The position numbers and the translations under genes are program-made. Under the pieces are notes generated by a model. It made no database searches and had not been told where the DNA came from. It was given only the letters and a program-made list of their open reading frames with translations. Positions 15,094 to 23,940 of a stretch of 64,000 nt of DNA are shown piece after piece. Source of the stretch: Actinacidiphila yeochonensis CN732 (GTDB lineage: Bacteria > Actinomycetota > Actinomycetes > Streptomycetales > Streptomycetaceae); contig NZ_JQNR01000005.1 in NCBI RefSeq assembly GCF_000745345.1, positions 3,658,001 to 3,722,000 of the forward strand, written 5' to 3'. Position 1 is the first letter of the stretch, and the number at the start of each line of letters is the position of its first letter.

Positions 15094-17535
15094 TCACGCG
15101 CCCCGGTACACCACCGTGTGGGGCCCGTCGGCGCCCGCGTGGAGCGCGGACAGCCGCACCGACACCAGCTCCGCGCCATCGGAACCGCCTTCGCGCCACT
15201 CGACGTCCACCCGCACCCCGGGGCGGGCCACGAGGCCGGTGACCCGGGCCGGGGCGAACCGGGCGGGCACCGACGGAAGCAGCTCGATCCGGCCGAGGTG
15301 GCTCTGCACCAGGCACTCGGCGACGGCCGCCACGTAGCCGAGGTTCGCGTCGATCTGGAACGGCGGGTGGGCCGCGAACAGGTTCGGGTAGAGGCCGCCC
15401 GACCACGGGCCCCGCTCGGTCGCCATGTCCCGGAAGAGCAGCGCCAGCAGCCGGCCGACCGCGTCCGGCTGCCGCAACCGGGCGCGGAGCGCCAGCCGCC
15501 ACGCCAGCGACCAGCCTGTCGACTCGTCCCCGCGCAGGTCGAGGCTGCGCGCGGCGCCCCGCAGCACCTCCTCCGGCAGCTCCGTCCGGCCAGGGAAGAC
15601 CGGGTGGAGGTGCGACTGGTGGCGGTGGTGCGGGTCGTCGGCCGCCGGGTCGTCCGCCCACTCCACCAGCGCGCCGTCCCGGCCCTGGCGCGGCCCGGGC
15701 AGCCGGGGCAGGGCCCGCGCGGCCCGCGCCGCCACCTCGTCGCCGGCCAGGCCCAGCCGGCCCGCCAGGGCCACCAGGTCGGAGAGCAGCTCCGCGCTGA
15801 GCGCCAGGTCCATCGCCGAGGACCGCGCCACCGAGGCGGTACGCCCGTCCGCCGTCAGGTAGGAGTTCTCCGGCGACGTGGAGGGCGCCGTACCCAGCCG
15901 GCCGTCCTCCTCCCCTTCCGGCACCAGCCAGTCCAGCAGGAACTCCGCCGCCGAGCGCGCCAGCGGCCACACCGTCTCCCGGGCGAACGCCTCCGGGTCG
16001 GCGGCCGAGCGCCCCCCGAAGGACAGGTGGTCCTGGAGCTGCCCCACCAGCCAGGCCCCCGCGAACGGCCAGAACGCCCACTTCGGGTCGTCGTTCCCGG
16101 CCCCCACCGGCTGGGAGTACGCCCACACGTCGGTGTTGTGGTGCGCGACCCAGCCGCGGGCCCCGTACAGCCGCCGGGCGGTCCGTGCCCCGGTGCGGCT
16201 GAGGGCGCCGACGAGATCGACCAGCGGCGGCAGCACCTCGGGCAGGTCGGCGGTGTCGGCGGCCCAGTAGTTCATCTGGAGGTTGATGTTGGCGGTGTAG
16301 TTGGAGCTCCACGGCGGGCGCATCTCGCCGTTCCAGATGCCCTGGAGGTTCGCCGGGGTGCCGCCCCGGCGGGAGCAGGAGATCAGCAGGTAGCGGCCGT
16401 AGTGGAAGAGCAGCGGCGCCAGTGCCGGGTCGGCGGCGAGGGCGTCCCCGGCCGCGTTGGCGCGGGTCAGCCGCTCGTCGGTCGGAAGCGCCTCGACGGT
16501 CGGAATCGTCGTGTCGGTCGGGAGCGTCGTGTCGGTCGGAGGTGTCCCGTCGGTCGGCAACGGTCCCGCCGGGTCGGCCGGTTGCCAGCTCACCCGCCGG
16601 TACAGCGCCCGGTGGTCGGCGAGTTGGCGGCGCCGCACCTCGTCCGGCCCGCTCGCCAGGGCAGTCCGAACCCGCTCGCGGGCGCGGGCCGAGGCGGCGT
16701 GCTCGTCGCCCCGCGGCGGCAGCCCGACACCCTCGAACGTGGTGGCCGTGGCGATCACCGCCGCCACCCGGGTGGCCCCCCGCAGCACCACCGTGCCGGG
16801 CTCCGTGCCCGGCGCGGCGAGCCCGTCGTGGGCGACGCCGACCACCACCGCCCCGCGCAGCGCCGCGCCCTCGCGGCCGTCCCAGCGCAGCGTTTCGGGT
16901 GCGCCCTGGAAGGGCGGGGCGACGTCGCTGGGCAGCTGGAGCAGCAGCCCCGCCTCGGCGGGCGCGCGGTCGTCCGTCCCCGTGCCGAAGCCGCCGAGCA
17001 CCCGCAGCGGGGAGGTCAGTGCCAGCGTCACGTCCACCGGGCCGGAGGCGGTGACGCGGTGGACCAGCACCCGGTCCGGGTGGCTGGCGAACGAGGCGGC
17101 CGTCACCGCCGTACCGCCGTGGCGGTAGCGGACCGTGTGGGTCGCCGCGTCCAGGTCCAGGACCCGCTCGTACCCCTCGAACGGGCCGTTCGCGCCGCTC
17201 GTACCCGGCACCTCCACCCGCACGCCGACCTCCGCGAACGGCAGGAACGTCTGGCTCCACCGGTGCTGGAGCCGGCGCACCGCCGCGTCGGCCGCGGGCC
17301 CGTCGCCCCGGCCCAGCGCGGCGCGGGCGTCGGCGAGCGCGGCCCGGGCCCGCTCCGCGCTGACGACCGGCGGCAGCGCCTCGTTCCCGGGGCCGCCCGA
17401 CCACGCGGCGCCGTCGTTGAGGAGGACGCGTTCGGCGCCGGGTATGCCGTAAAGCATCGCGCCCTGGAGGCCGTTGCCGATCGGCAGCGCCTCGGTCCAC
17501 TGGTCGGCCGGCCGTCTGTACCGCAGAGTGTGCAC
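15094..17535 (-). CDS. GH95 alpha-L-fucosidase
   Basis: This 813-aa glycoside hydrolase family 95 enzyme releases terminal alpha-L-fucose (or galactose) by inversion. GTG 17535 has AGGAG 5 nt upstream. N-terminal beta domain: WTEALPIGNGLQGAMLYG, LLNDGAAWSGGP. The catalytic barrel carries the paired Asn of NYTANINLQMNYW, the acid Glu in TSPENSY and the Asp in FQIDANLG, all intact. There is no signal peptide. A five-unit tandem repeat expands a loop before the barrel (16477-16566). The last codons look truncated: the frame stops at YRGA, but a GH95-like tail (VTQVDLSAGPVELTAASFAN) continues in another frame to 15035. One base appears to be missing. It may feed the fucose island at 46-56 kb. Confidence 0.93.
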   Translation of the reverse strand: MHTLRYRRPADQWTEALPIGNGLQGAMLYGIPGAERVLLNDGAAWSGGPGNEALPPVVSAERARAALADARAALGRGDGPAADAAVRRLQHRWSQTFLPFAEVGVRVEVPGTSGANGPFEGYERVLDLDAATHTVRYRHGGTAVTAASFASHPDRVLVHRVTASGPVDVTLALTSPLRVLGGFGTGTDDRAPAEAGLLLQLPSDVAPPFQGAPETLRWDGREGAALRGAVVVGVAHDGLAAPGTEPGTVVLRGATRVAAVIATATTFEGVGLPPRGDEHAASARARERVRTALASGPDEVRRRQLADHRALYRRVSWQPADPAGPLPTDGTPPTDTTLPTDTTIPTVEALPTDERLTRANAAGDALAADPALAPLLFHYGRYLLISCSRRGGTPANLQGIWNGEMRPPWSSNYTANINLQMNYWAADTADLPEVLPPLVDLVGALSRTGARTARRLYGARGWVAHHNTDVWAYSQPVGAGNDDPKWAFWPFAGAWLVGQLQDHLSFGGRSAADPEAFARETVWPLARSAAEFLLDWLVPEGEEDGRLGTAPSTSPENSYLTADGRTASVARSSAMDLALSAELLSDLVALAGRLGLAGDEVAARAARALPRLPGPRQGRDGALVEWADDPAADDPHHRHQSHLHPVFPGRTELPEEVLRGAARSLDLRGDESTGWSLAWRLALRARLRQPDAVGRLLALLFRDMATERGPWSGGLYPNLFAAHPPFQIDANLGYVAAVAECLVQSHLGRIELLPSVPARFAPARVTGLVARPGVRVDVEWREGGSDGAELVSVRLSALHAGADGPHTVVYRGA
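16477..16566 (-). repeat. Five 18-bp tandem repeats inside the GH95 gene
   Basis: The units start at 16477, 16495, 16513, 16531 and 16549; three of the five begin GTCGGTCGG plus a variable 9 bp. Read on the coding strand they give hexapeptides of the form LPTD-x-x (LPTDGT, PPTDTT, LPTDTT, IPTVEA, LPTDER). Confidence 0.9.
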
Positions 17536-18023
17536 CTGTGCTCCTGGGAGGTCGTGGGCCGCGTCCGCCGGGCTGTCCGGCGGCCCGCCTGTCCGTCTGT
17601 CCGACGGCCCCTGTGGGCTGGGAGGACACCGGCTGGTGCGGGCCGGACGGCGCCGCGGCGGGTCAGTCTGCCGTGGTGCCCCGGGCCGCGCAACGGCCGC
17701 CGGCGGGCAGGCCCGGCGGGCCCCCTCGGGCAGCCGGGCGGACTCACGGCCACCTGGGATGACGGACAGTCAAAAAAACTCACCGGCCCACGGCCTGGCC
17801 CGCGGCGTGGCATCATCGGGCCCTACCCCCACGGCCAGGCCGAACGTCCCCCGTTTCCGACGCCTGACGCGCCCGAGTGCGCAGGGGGCCGCGAAACCCC
17901 TCCTTCGGATGACGTTCGGTCACTTTGCCCATGTGGCGGCGTGGGCGGTCCTAATCTGTACGCCTCCGAAAACACCAGTACGGTATGTGGCGGTGTGCAT
18001 ACGCACCGTTCGAAAGGCGGGGG
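17536..18023. other. Divergent intergenic region, GH95 / XRE regulator
   Basis: This region contains a rare A7 run at 17772-17778 and an inverted repeat GGCCTGGCC (17792-17800) / GGCCAGGCC (17833-17841). Just before the XRE gene, GGTGTG-CATA-CGCACC (17992-18007) is a near-palindrome that could be an operator. There is no gene in the gap. Confidence 0.4.
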
Positions 18024-18914
18024 GTGCGTGTGGACGGCAGCACGGAGCCGAGGCTTCCGCGGGGGCCTGTGGTGGGGGGCTACGACGGCCCCCGTTGGGA
18101 CTCCACCGGTGAGGACGACTCCAGCGGCGTCATGCGGGCGGTCGGCCGCATGATCAAGGCGTGGCGCGAGGAGGCCGGTATGACCCAGACGGAGTTGGGC
18201 GCGGCCATCGGCTACGGCGAGGAGATGGTCTCCAAGGTCGAACGGGGAATCCGCGTCCCGAAGTCGGAGTTCCTGGACAACGCGGATCGCGTCCTCAACG
18301 CGGGCGGCAAGCTCGCCATGCTGAAGCCGGACGTCAAGGAGGCCCGCTACCCCAAGAGGGTCCGCGACGTGGCGAAGCTGGAGGCCGATTCGGTCGAGTT
18401 GGGCGCGTATGTCAACACGGTCGTCCAGGGCCTCCTGCAGACCGAGGAGTACGCGCTCGCCAACTTCCGTGAACGACGTCCCAGCTACAGCGAGGACGAG
18501 CTCGAAGGGCTCATGGCCGCGTGGATGTCCAGGCTGACGATCTTCGAGCGGCGGCCCGCGCCACTGATGACCTTCGTCCAGGACGAGGTCACCCTGCGGC
18601 GGCCGATCGGGGGCAGAGCGGTGCTGCGCCGTCAACTGGAGCACCTGCTGGAGGTCGCCAGGCTGCCGTGCGTCGAGATCCAGGTGATGCCGACGGAGAC
18701 GGAGGAACACGCCGGCCTGGGGGGTTCGTTGCGGGTGCTGAAGCTGATGGACGGCTCGGCCGTCGCACGGGACGAGGTCTCGCTCACCGCGCGTCTGATC
18801 ACGGATCCGCGCGAGGTCCAGATCATCGAGATGCGGTACGGCCTGATCCGGGCGCAGGCCCTCACCCCGCGCGAGTCGATGGCCTTCATCGAGAAACTGC
18901 GGGGAGCGCTGTGA
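18024..18914 (+). CDS. XRE family regulator with DUF5753 (Scr1/WhiJ-like)
   Basis: This 296-aa DNA-binding protein belongs to the large Streptomyces group that pairs with DUF397 proteins. The helix-turn-helix lies near residues 40-75 (AWREEAGMTQTELGAAIGYGEEMVSKVERG). A DUF5753 ligand/partner domain follows, with EADSVELGAYVNTVVQGLLQTEEYA and TFVQDEVTLRRPIGG. GTG 18024 is preferred because AAAGG stands 5 nt before it; GTG 18030 and an ATG at 17985 are possible. It overlaps the DUF397 gene by 4 bp. Members affect development and antibiotic production, but the target here is unknown. Confidence 0.9.
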   Translation: MRVDGSTEPRLPRGPVVGGYDGPRWDSTGEDDSSGVMRAVGRMIKAWREEAGMTQTELGAAIGYGEEMVSKVERGIRVPKSEFLDNADRVLNAGGKLAMLKPDVKEARYPKRVRDVAKLEADSVELGAYVNTVVQGLLQTEEYALANFRERRPSYSEDELEGLMAAWMSRLTIFERRPAPLMTFVQDEVTLRRPIGGRAVLRRQLEHLLEVARLPCVEIQVMPTETEEHAGLGGSLRVLKLMDGSAVARDEVSLTARLITDPREVQIIEMRYGLIRAQALTPRESMAFIEKLRGAL

Positions 18915-19123
18915 CCCTCAAGCCCTCCACCGGTGGAGATGCCGTACTGGCCTGGACGAAGAGCAGCTACAGCACCAACGACGGCGGGGACTGCGTCGAG
19001 GCGGCGACGGTGCCGAGCACCGTCCTGGTGCGGGACTCGAAGGACCCCGAGGGTCCGCACCTGACGGTGACGGTCGAGGCGTGGACGTCGTTCGTGGCCT
19101 TCGCGGCAGCCGCGGAGGTCTGA
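18911..19123 (+). CDS. DUF397 small protein
   Basis: This 70-aa protein starts at GTG 18911, which overlaps the stop of the XRE gene (GTGA). It has the DUF397 signature: WTKSSYST-NDGGDCVEAA near residues 21-38 and VLVRDSKDP, followed by a conserved FVAFA near the C-terminus. DUF397 proteins are the small partners of DUF5753 regulators and may act as antitoxin-like or co-regulatory factors. Coupled translation supports a complex with the neighbour. Confidence 0.93.
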   Translation: MTLKPSTGGDAVLAWTKSSYSTNDGGDCVEAATVPSTVLVRDSKDPEGPHLTVTVEAWTSFVAFAAAAEV

Positions 19124-19212
19124 ACCGGGCGGCCCACACGGGCTGTCGGCCCGGCCCGGAAGGAACCCCTCTCCCGGACCGAGCCGTCGCGCCGTCGCCG
19201 CGCGAACCCGCC

Positions 19213-22200
19213 TCAGCCCGCGGTGATCGCGGTGATGCGCTGTGCGCCCGCCGCCGTGCCCGGCCCCGCGCTCACCAGGTCCAGCCTGAACCGCGCGGCG
19301 TGCACGGGGGAGAAGGTGACGGCGGTGGGCGTGCCGCTCGCCGTCGCCCAGGCCACCTGCTGGTCGCGCACCGCCACCCAGCGGTCCCTGTCCCAGTACG
19401 AGACGGTGACCGACGCGGGCAGGGAGTGCGTGGCGTCCACGGTGAAGGTGGCGGAGAGGGTGCCCACCGTGCGCGCCTGGCCCCAGTCGACCGAGATCCA
19501 GTCCCCCGTCCTGGCGCCGTTGAAGGCGGGCAGCAGGGCCGTCGCGCTCTTGTTGAAGGCGTTGGACCAGCCGGTCGACGGGTCGCCGTCGAGCACCGCC
19601 GCCGGGAGGGTGGTCGGGGAGCCGGAGTAGCTGGCGTCCGCCACCGGGTAGGCCACCGCGCCGGGGCCCGGGCCCGGGGCGAGCCGGACGGGAGCGGTGG
19701 TGGCGACCGGGCCGTCCGCCTCGGCGGTGTGGACCGTCACCGTCCCCGGGTGGAGCCCGGCCGCCGTCGCGGTGACGGTGAGCCGGCCTGCGGCCGTCCC
19801 GGTGCGCACGATGGCGAGCGCCTTGCCGTGGAAGGTGGTGCGGGTGGTGGCCTGGTAGCGCTCACCGCTCTCCTGCTGGCCGTTGTCGACGCCCGCGAGC
19901 GAACCGCCCGCGACGGCGAACGTCAGCAGCTCGGCCGCGTCCGGCAGCACCACGCCCCGGGCGTCGACCACTTCGGCCGTCACGTACACGAGGGAGTCGC
20001 CGTCCGCCGGGGCCGTACCCCGGTCCGCGGTCAGCCGCACCGCGCGCGCCTCACCGGCCGTCCGCAGCGTGTCCGTCGCCACCGTCCGGCCGCCCTCGCG
20101 CGCCACGGCCTTCAACTCGCCCGGCTGGAAGGGGACCTGCCAGGTGAGGTGGAGCTTGCCGGCGCTGCCGTTCGGGCTGGTGTAACTGCCCGGGTAGGGG
20201 CCGCCGGTGACCGTCTTGTCGTCGCCGGTCGGCTCCGTGGTCTCCAGGTAGGAGCGGCCGTCCGCGGTCGTCTTCCGGTCGAACGTCCGCACCCCCAGCG
20301 ACCTCCCGTTGAGGTAGAGCTCCACGCTCTCCACGTTGGCGTACGCCCACACCTCGACGGTCTCGCCCGGCTGGTGGCCGGTCCAGTCCATCGGCAGCAG
20401 GTGCACCATGGGTTCGTCGGACCACTGGCTGCGGAAGAGCCAGTACATGTCCTTGGGGAAGCCCGCGGTGTCCACCGCGCCGAAGAACGACGCCTTGACC
20501 GGGAAGACGTTGTACGGCGTCGGCTCGCCGATGTAGTCGGTGCCCGACCACAGGAACTGGCCCGCGAAGAACCGCCGGTCGCGGTCCTTCTTCAGCCCGT
20601 ACTCGCCGCTGATCGTCCACGACGCGAGGTTGTTGTCGAAGCTGGAGGTGGCGCGCTTGCCCGGGGTGTAGTTCTCACCGGTGTTGAGGGCCTGCGGCTG
20701 CTGGTAGGTGCCGCGCGAGGAGGTCTCCGAGGACGACTCGGACTCGAAGAGGAACAGGTGCGGGTAGCGCGCGTGCAGGGCGTCGACGGAGGCCGCGGTG
20801 TTGTAGTTGAGGCCGAGGCCGTCGAGCTTGGCGAGCATCAGGTCGGCCGGGGAGCCGACCGCCGGCAGGCCGCGGTACTTGTCCGAACCGATCACCACCG
20901 GCCGGCTGGCGTCCACCGACTTCACCGTGCTGATCAGCCGGTCGGCGATGGTCAGGCCGAGGGAGCTGGTGGAGTCCGGGATCTCGTTGCCGATCGACCA
21001 CATCAGCACGGCGGGGGAGTTGCGGTTGGCGAGCACCATCTCGGTGATGTCCGCGCCGCTGTCCGCGTCGAAGTACAGGTGGTAGTCGTACGTGGTCTTG
21101 CCCGTGTGCCAGCAGTCGAACGCCTCCACCATCATCACCACGCCCAACTCCTCGCAGACCTGCCGCATCTCCGGCGAGGGCGGGTTGTGCGAGGTGCGGA
21201 AGGCGTTGACGCCCATCGACTTCATGACGGCCATCTGCCGCCGCACCGCGTCGGAGTGGATCGCCGAGCCCAGCGCGCCCTGGTCGTGGTGCAGGTCCAC
21301 GCCCCGCAGCTTGGTGTGGCGGCCGTTGACGGTCAGGCCCAGGTCCGGGTCCACGCTCATCCAGCGGAAGCCGAAGCCGGTGGTGTACGAGTCGGCGGCG
21401 CGGCCGCCGACCGCCACGTCGGCGACGAGGGTGTAGCGGTTCTCCGGGGTGTCCGGCGACCACAGCTCCGGGCGGTCGACGCGCAGGTCGAACGCGGCGG
21501 TGTGCGCGTCCGTGCCGGCCGGCAGCTGCACGGCCGTCCTGGACCGGGCCGCCTGGCGGCCGTCGCGGTCCAGCACGGTGGCGGTGACGGTCGCGGAGGC
21601 GGCGGCGCCGCTCTCGTTGAGCACCGACACCTCGGCGTGCGCGGTGCCGTACCCCTTGCCGACGGTGTCCGCCAGCCCCGGCGTGGTGACGTAGGCGCCC
21701 CAACGGGCCACGTGGACGGGGTCGGTGACCACCAGGCGGGCGTTGCGGTAGATGCCGCTGCCCGAGTACCAGCGGCTGCTGGGCAGTTGGTTGCGGACCA
21801 GGACGGCGAGCACGTCCGGGGTGCGGCCGTCGGTGTGGACCAGGTCGGTGACGTCGTAGGCGAAGCCGGTGTAGCCGTAGGCGTGGTTGCCCAGCAGGGT
21901 GCCGTTGCAGTAGACGTCGGAGTCCATGTAGACGCCGTCGAACTCCACGGAGATCCGACGTCCGGCCGCCGCCTTCGGCAGTGTGAACTCCCGCCGGTAC
22001 CAGCCGAGTCCGCCCGGCAGGAAGCCGGTGCCGCTGGACGTGCCGCCGGAAGCGGTCGGGGTCTGCTCGATGCTCCAGTCGTGCGGCACCCGCACGGTGC
22101 GCCAGCGGGAGTCGTCGAAGCCGGGGTCGGCCGCGTCGGCGTAGGCGCCCGTCGGGTCGGTGACGCCGGCCGCGTTGACCAGGGCGAACCGCCAGCCGTC

Positions 22201-22368
22201 GGCGAGCGGGATCGAACGGGGGACGCTGCCCGACGGCTGCTCCCGCTCCTCCGGGTGCCCGGGGGCCGCGGCTGCGGTTCCGGTGAGCCCGGGGAGGACG
22301 GGCACCATCGCGGCGCCTGCCGCGCTCGCCGCACCTGCCGCCAGGAGTGATCTGCGGTCGACCGACAC
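19213..22368 (-). CDS. Secreted GH2 beta-galactosidase with C-terminal CBM32-like domain
   Basis: This is a 1051-aa exported enzyme. GTG 22368 is fixed by AAGGAGGT 5 nt upstream. The N-terminus DRRSLLAAGAASAAGAA looks like a Tat/Sec signal peptide with A-x-A-type cleavage. Order: jelly roll (DGWRFALVNAAG), Ig-like domain, TIM barrel (GVNAFRTSHNPPSPEM) with acid/base Glu in WSIGNEIPD (about residue 450) and probable nucleophile in LFLFESESSSE. Next come DUF4982-like (VWAYANVESVELYLNG), an invasin/Ig-like domain and a C-terminal F5/8 type C domain (about 920-1051) for glycan binding. It acts outside the cell on beta-galactosides. It is monocistronic and not near the LacI-type operators. Confidence 0.92.
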   Translation of the reverse strand: MSVDRRSLLAAGAASAAGAAMVPVLPGLTGTAAAAPGHPEEREQPSGSVPRSIPLADGWRFALVNAAGVTDPTGAYADAADPGFDDSRWRTVRVPHDWSIEQTPTASGGTSSGTGFLPGGLGWYRREFTLPKAAAGRRISVEFDGVYMDSDVYCNGTLLGNHAYGYTGFAYDVTDLVHTDGRTPDVLAVLVRNQLPSSRWYSGSGIYRNARLVVTDPVHVARWGAYVTTPGLADTVGKGYGTAHAEVSVLNESGAAASATVTATVLDRDGRQAARSRTAVQLPAGTDAHTAAFDLRVDRPELWSPDTPENRYTLVADVAVGGRAADSYTTGFGFRWMSVDPDLGLTVNGRHTKLRGVDLHHDQGALGSAIHSDAVRRQMAVMKSMGVNAFRTSHNPPSPEMRQVCEELGVVMMVEAFDCWHTGKTTYDYHLYFDADSGADITEMVLANRNSPAVLMWSIGNEIPDSTSSLGLTIADRLISTVKSVDASRPVVIGSDKYRGLPAVGSPADLMLAKLDGLGLNYNTAASVDALHARYPHLFLFESESSSETSSRGTYQQPQALNTGENYTPGKRATSSFDNNLASWTISGEYGLKKDRDRRFFAGQFLWSGTDYIGEPTPYNVFPVKASFFGAVDTAGFPKDMYWLFRSQWSDEPMVHLLPMDWTGHQPGETVEVWAYANVESVELYLNGRSLGVRTFDRKTTADGRSYLETTEPTGDDKTVTGGPYPGSYTSPNGSAGKLHLTWQVPFQPGELKAVAREGGRTVATDTLRTAGEARAVRLTADRGTAPADGDSLVYVTAEVVDARGVVLPDAAELLTFAVAGGSLAGVDNGQQESGERYQATTRTTFHGKALAIVRTGTAAGRLTVTATAAGLHPGTVTVHTAEADGPVATTAPVRLAPGPGPGAVAYPVADASYSGSPTTLPAAVLDGDPSTGWSNAFNKSATALLPAFNGARTGDWISVDWGQARTVGTLSATFTVDATHSLPASVTVSYWDRDRWVAVRDQQVAWATASGTPTAVTFSPVHAARFRLDLVSAGPGTAAGAQRITAITAG

Positions 22369-22627
22369 GGGGGACCTCCTTGGTCCGAGACATGCGGGGC
22401 CGGGTGCCCGCAGTGACAGCGCGAGGCACCACAACTGATCAGCAGCAAACAGATCCGATCAATCGCCCACGGATTCTTTCAGCACGCTCCCGCGCGGGGT
22501 CAAGGGTCGCGTCACGCCCCGCTCGCCCGCCCCGCGCGCCGCGAGGGTTCGATCGGGACGACTCGGGCGCGTGCCGATCGCGACGCGGGAGCGGCGGCGC
22601 TGGTTACGGGTGGGGACAGAGGGGTGT

Positions 22628-22891
22628 GTGTGGCGATCGGAATTTCTGGAAGCGGAATTCTGGCGAATCTGCCCGGGTGGGCGACCGGGTGCGCCGCGGG
22701 AGGGGAGCCGGGGGGTGATGTGTCTGGAGGTGCTGATGGTGTCCGTGTGGTGAACGGAAGTTCCGTCGATGGAATTCTGCTGGGCGCTCCGGCTGCGACG
22801 GCGCCGTTCGAGCGGTGACGCCAGCGGTGACACCAGTGGTGCCACTGGTGTCCGTGTGGCGATGGAAAGTTCCACGGACGGAATTCTGCCG
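22628..22891. repeat. Three degenerate 38-bp repeats
   Basis: The copies are 22628-22665, 22745-22782 and 22854-22891, ungapped and 28-29 of 38 identical for the pairs counted. All begin GTGTGG and contain GGAATTCTG at the same offset. Copies 2 and 3 contain the palindrome TTCC-N6-GGAA. Spacers are 79 and 71 bp. They lie in a 684-bp gap without a gene; the part from 22369 to 22627 shows only GATC-rich sequence in front of the galactosidase gene. Confidence 0.85.
22831..22850. repeat. Perfect inverted repeat beside the third 38-bp repeat
   Basis: CACCAGTGG and CCACTGGTG are separated by TG. It sits 3 bp before repeat copy 3 and is preceded by two short GCGGTGAC direct repeats. Confidence 0.75.
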
Positions 22892-23052
22892 ACGTAGGGG
22901 GCGGTCGGCGCCGGACGTTGTCCACGTACCTGGCCGCCTGATCGCCGTACCCATGAGGCAGGAGACCGTCTGAGGAGCGCGACGATGGGCAGCGCCGACG
23001 GCACACCGATAACACGTTGTGGTTGCGGAGGCCCAGCCGTAGGGTCGCCCGC

Positions 23053-23415
23053 ATGTCTCTACGCCTTCGTATGCGTCAGGCGCTGCCAGAAGCGATGCGC
23101 GTCCGCGACAAGGTCGCGGTGGGTGCCCTGCGCGCGGCGCTCGCCGCCGTGGACAACGCGGAGGCGGTGCCCGTCGGCGGAGCCGAACTCCGCGGCCTGG
23201 CGCTGGAGCAGTCGCCGGTCGGTGCGGGTGCCACCGAAGCGGTGCGACGCGAGCTGAGCGAGCGAGCCGTGGCGGATGTCGTGCGCGCCGAGGTCGCCGA
23301 GCGACGTGAGGCCGCGGCGCAGTTGTCCGCTCTCGGACAGGCCGACCGGGCTGAACGGCTGCTTGAGGAGGCCGCCGTGCTGCTCCGTTTCCTCGACGGT
23401 CCCGGCGCCGCGTAG
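23053..23415 (+). CDS. GatB/YqeY-like protein
   Basis: This 120-aa, largely helical protein resembles YqeY, the stand-alone tail domain of GatB. RMRQALPEAMRVRDKVAVGALRAALAAVDNAEA is the family start, and the region after it is Glu/Ala/Arg-rich. ATG 23053 is chosen because the family N-terminus follows; the ribosome binding site is weak and the frame is open further upstream. YqeY proteins may influence tRNA-dependent amidation, but their exact job is unsettled. It is convergent with the MarR pseudogene. Confidence 0.8.
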   Translation: MSLRLRMRQALPEAMRVRDKVAVGALRAALAAVDNAEAVPVGGAELRGLALEQSPVGAGATEAVRRELSERAVADVVRAEVAERREAAAQLSALGQADRAERLLEEAAVLLRFLDGPGAA

Positions 23416-23439
23416 GACTCCGGGCGCCAGGACGCACCC

Positions 23440-23940
23440 CGCGACGCGGTGGGGCGAGGCGGTTCAGCCAGGTCGTGAGGAGGGCCTCCAGGGCGTGCGC
23501 CTCGCCCGGGGGGAACGCGGCGTCGAGCAGCCGCCTTTCGCTGTGCACGTGGTCGGTGAACGCGCGGTCGAAGAGCTCGCGGCCCCCGGGGCGAGGACGA
23601 CGACGCGGCCGCGGCCGTCGCTCTCCGCGCGCCGCCGGGTGACGAGCGCGCCCCGCTCCAGGCGGTCGATCCGCTTGACCATGGCCCCGGTGGTGACCAT
23701 GGTGTGCGCGGCCAGTTCGCCCGGCGCCCGCTCGTACGGTTCTCCGGCCCGGCGCCGTGCGGCGGGTACGTCGAACTCGCCCTCGCTGAGGCCGTAGCGC
23801 GGGGAGACCAGGCACAACTGCTCGGTGAGCAGCCCCGCGACGCGGTGCGGCCGTCCGATGACCCCGCGCGGGGCGACGTCGAGATCGGGACGCTCACGGG
23901 ACCACGCGGCCTGGATGCCGGCGAGGTGGTCGGCCTGACT
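23440..23940 (-). pseudogene. MarR family regulator, decayed
   Basis: A recognisable MarR winged-helix (RYGLSEGEFDV ... PGELAAHTMVTTGAMVKRIDRLE ... SDGRGRVVVLAPG) is encoded from about 23940 down. Two faults are visible. First, no ATG, GTG, TTG or CTG precedes SQADHLAGIQAAW in frame; the codon where Met is expected is GCA. Second, at about 23583-23590 the frame breaks in a C5G4 tract, and the family C-terminus (GRELFDRAFTDHVHSERRLLDAAF) continues in another frame, one base short. Substitutions such as Pro and Arg in the core of the HTH region also suggest decay. Confidence 0.75.

Noticed and set aside
14884..18153. Plus-strand open frame of 1089 codons opposite GH95
   Set aside because: It has shadow composition, no ribosome site and no motif; the minus strand encodes a full GH95 enzyme with all catalytic residues.
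22628..22891. CRISPR array
   Set aside because: There are only three repeats with about 25% divergence and spacers of 71-79 bp, and no cas gene is in the window.
22512..23054. Minus-strand ORF with a repeated RIPxxE(L/I)-type peptide across the 38-bp repeats
   Set aside because: The third copy falls in another frame because the second spacing is not a multiple of three, so the conservation is at DNA level.
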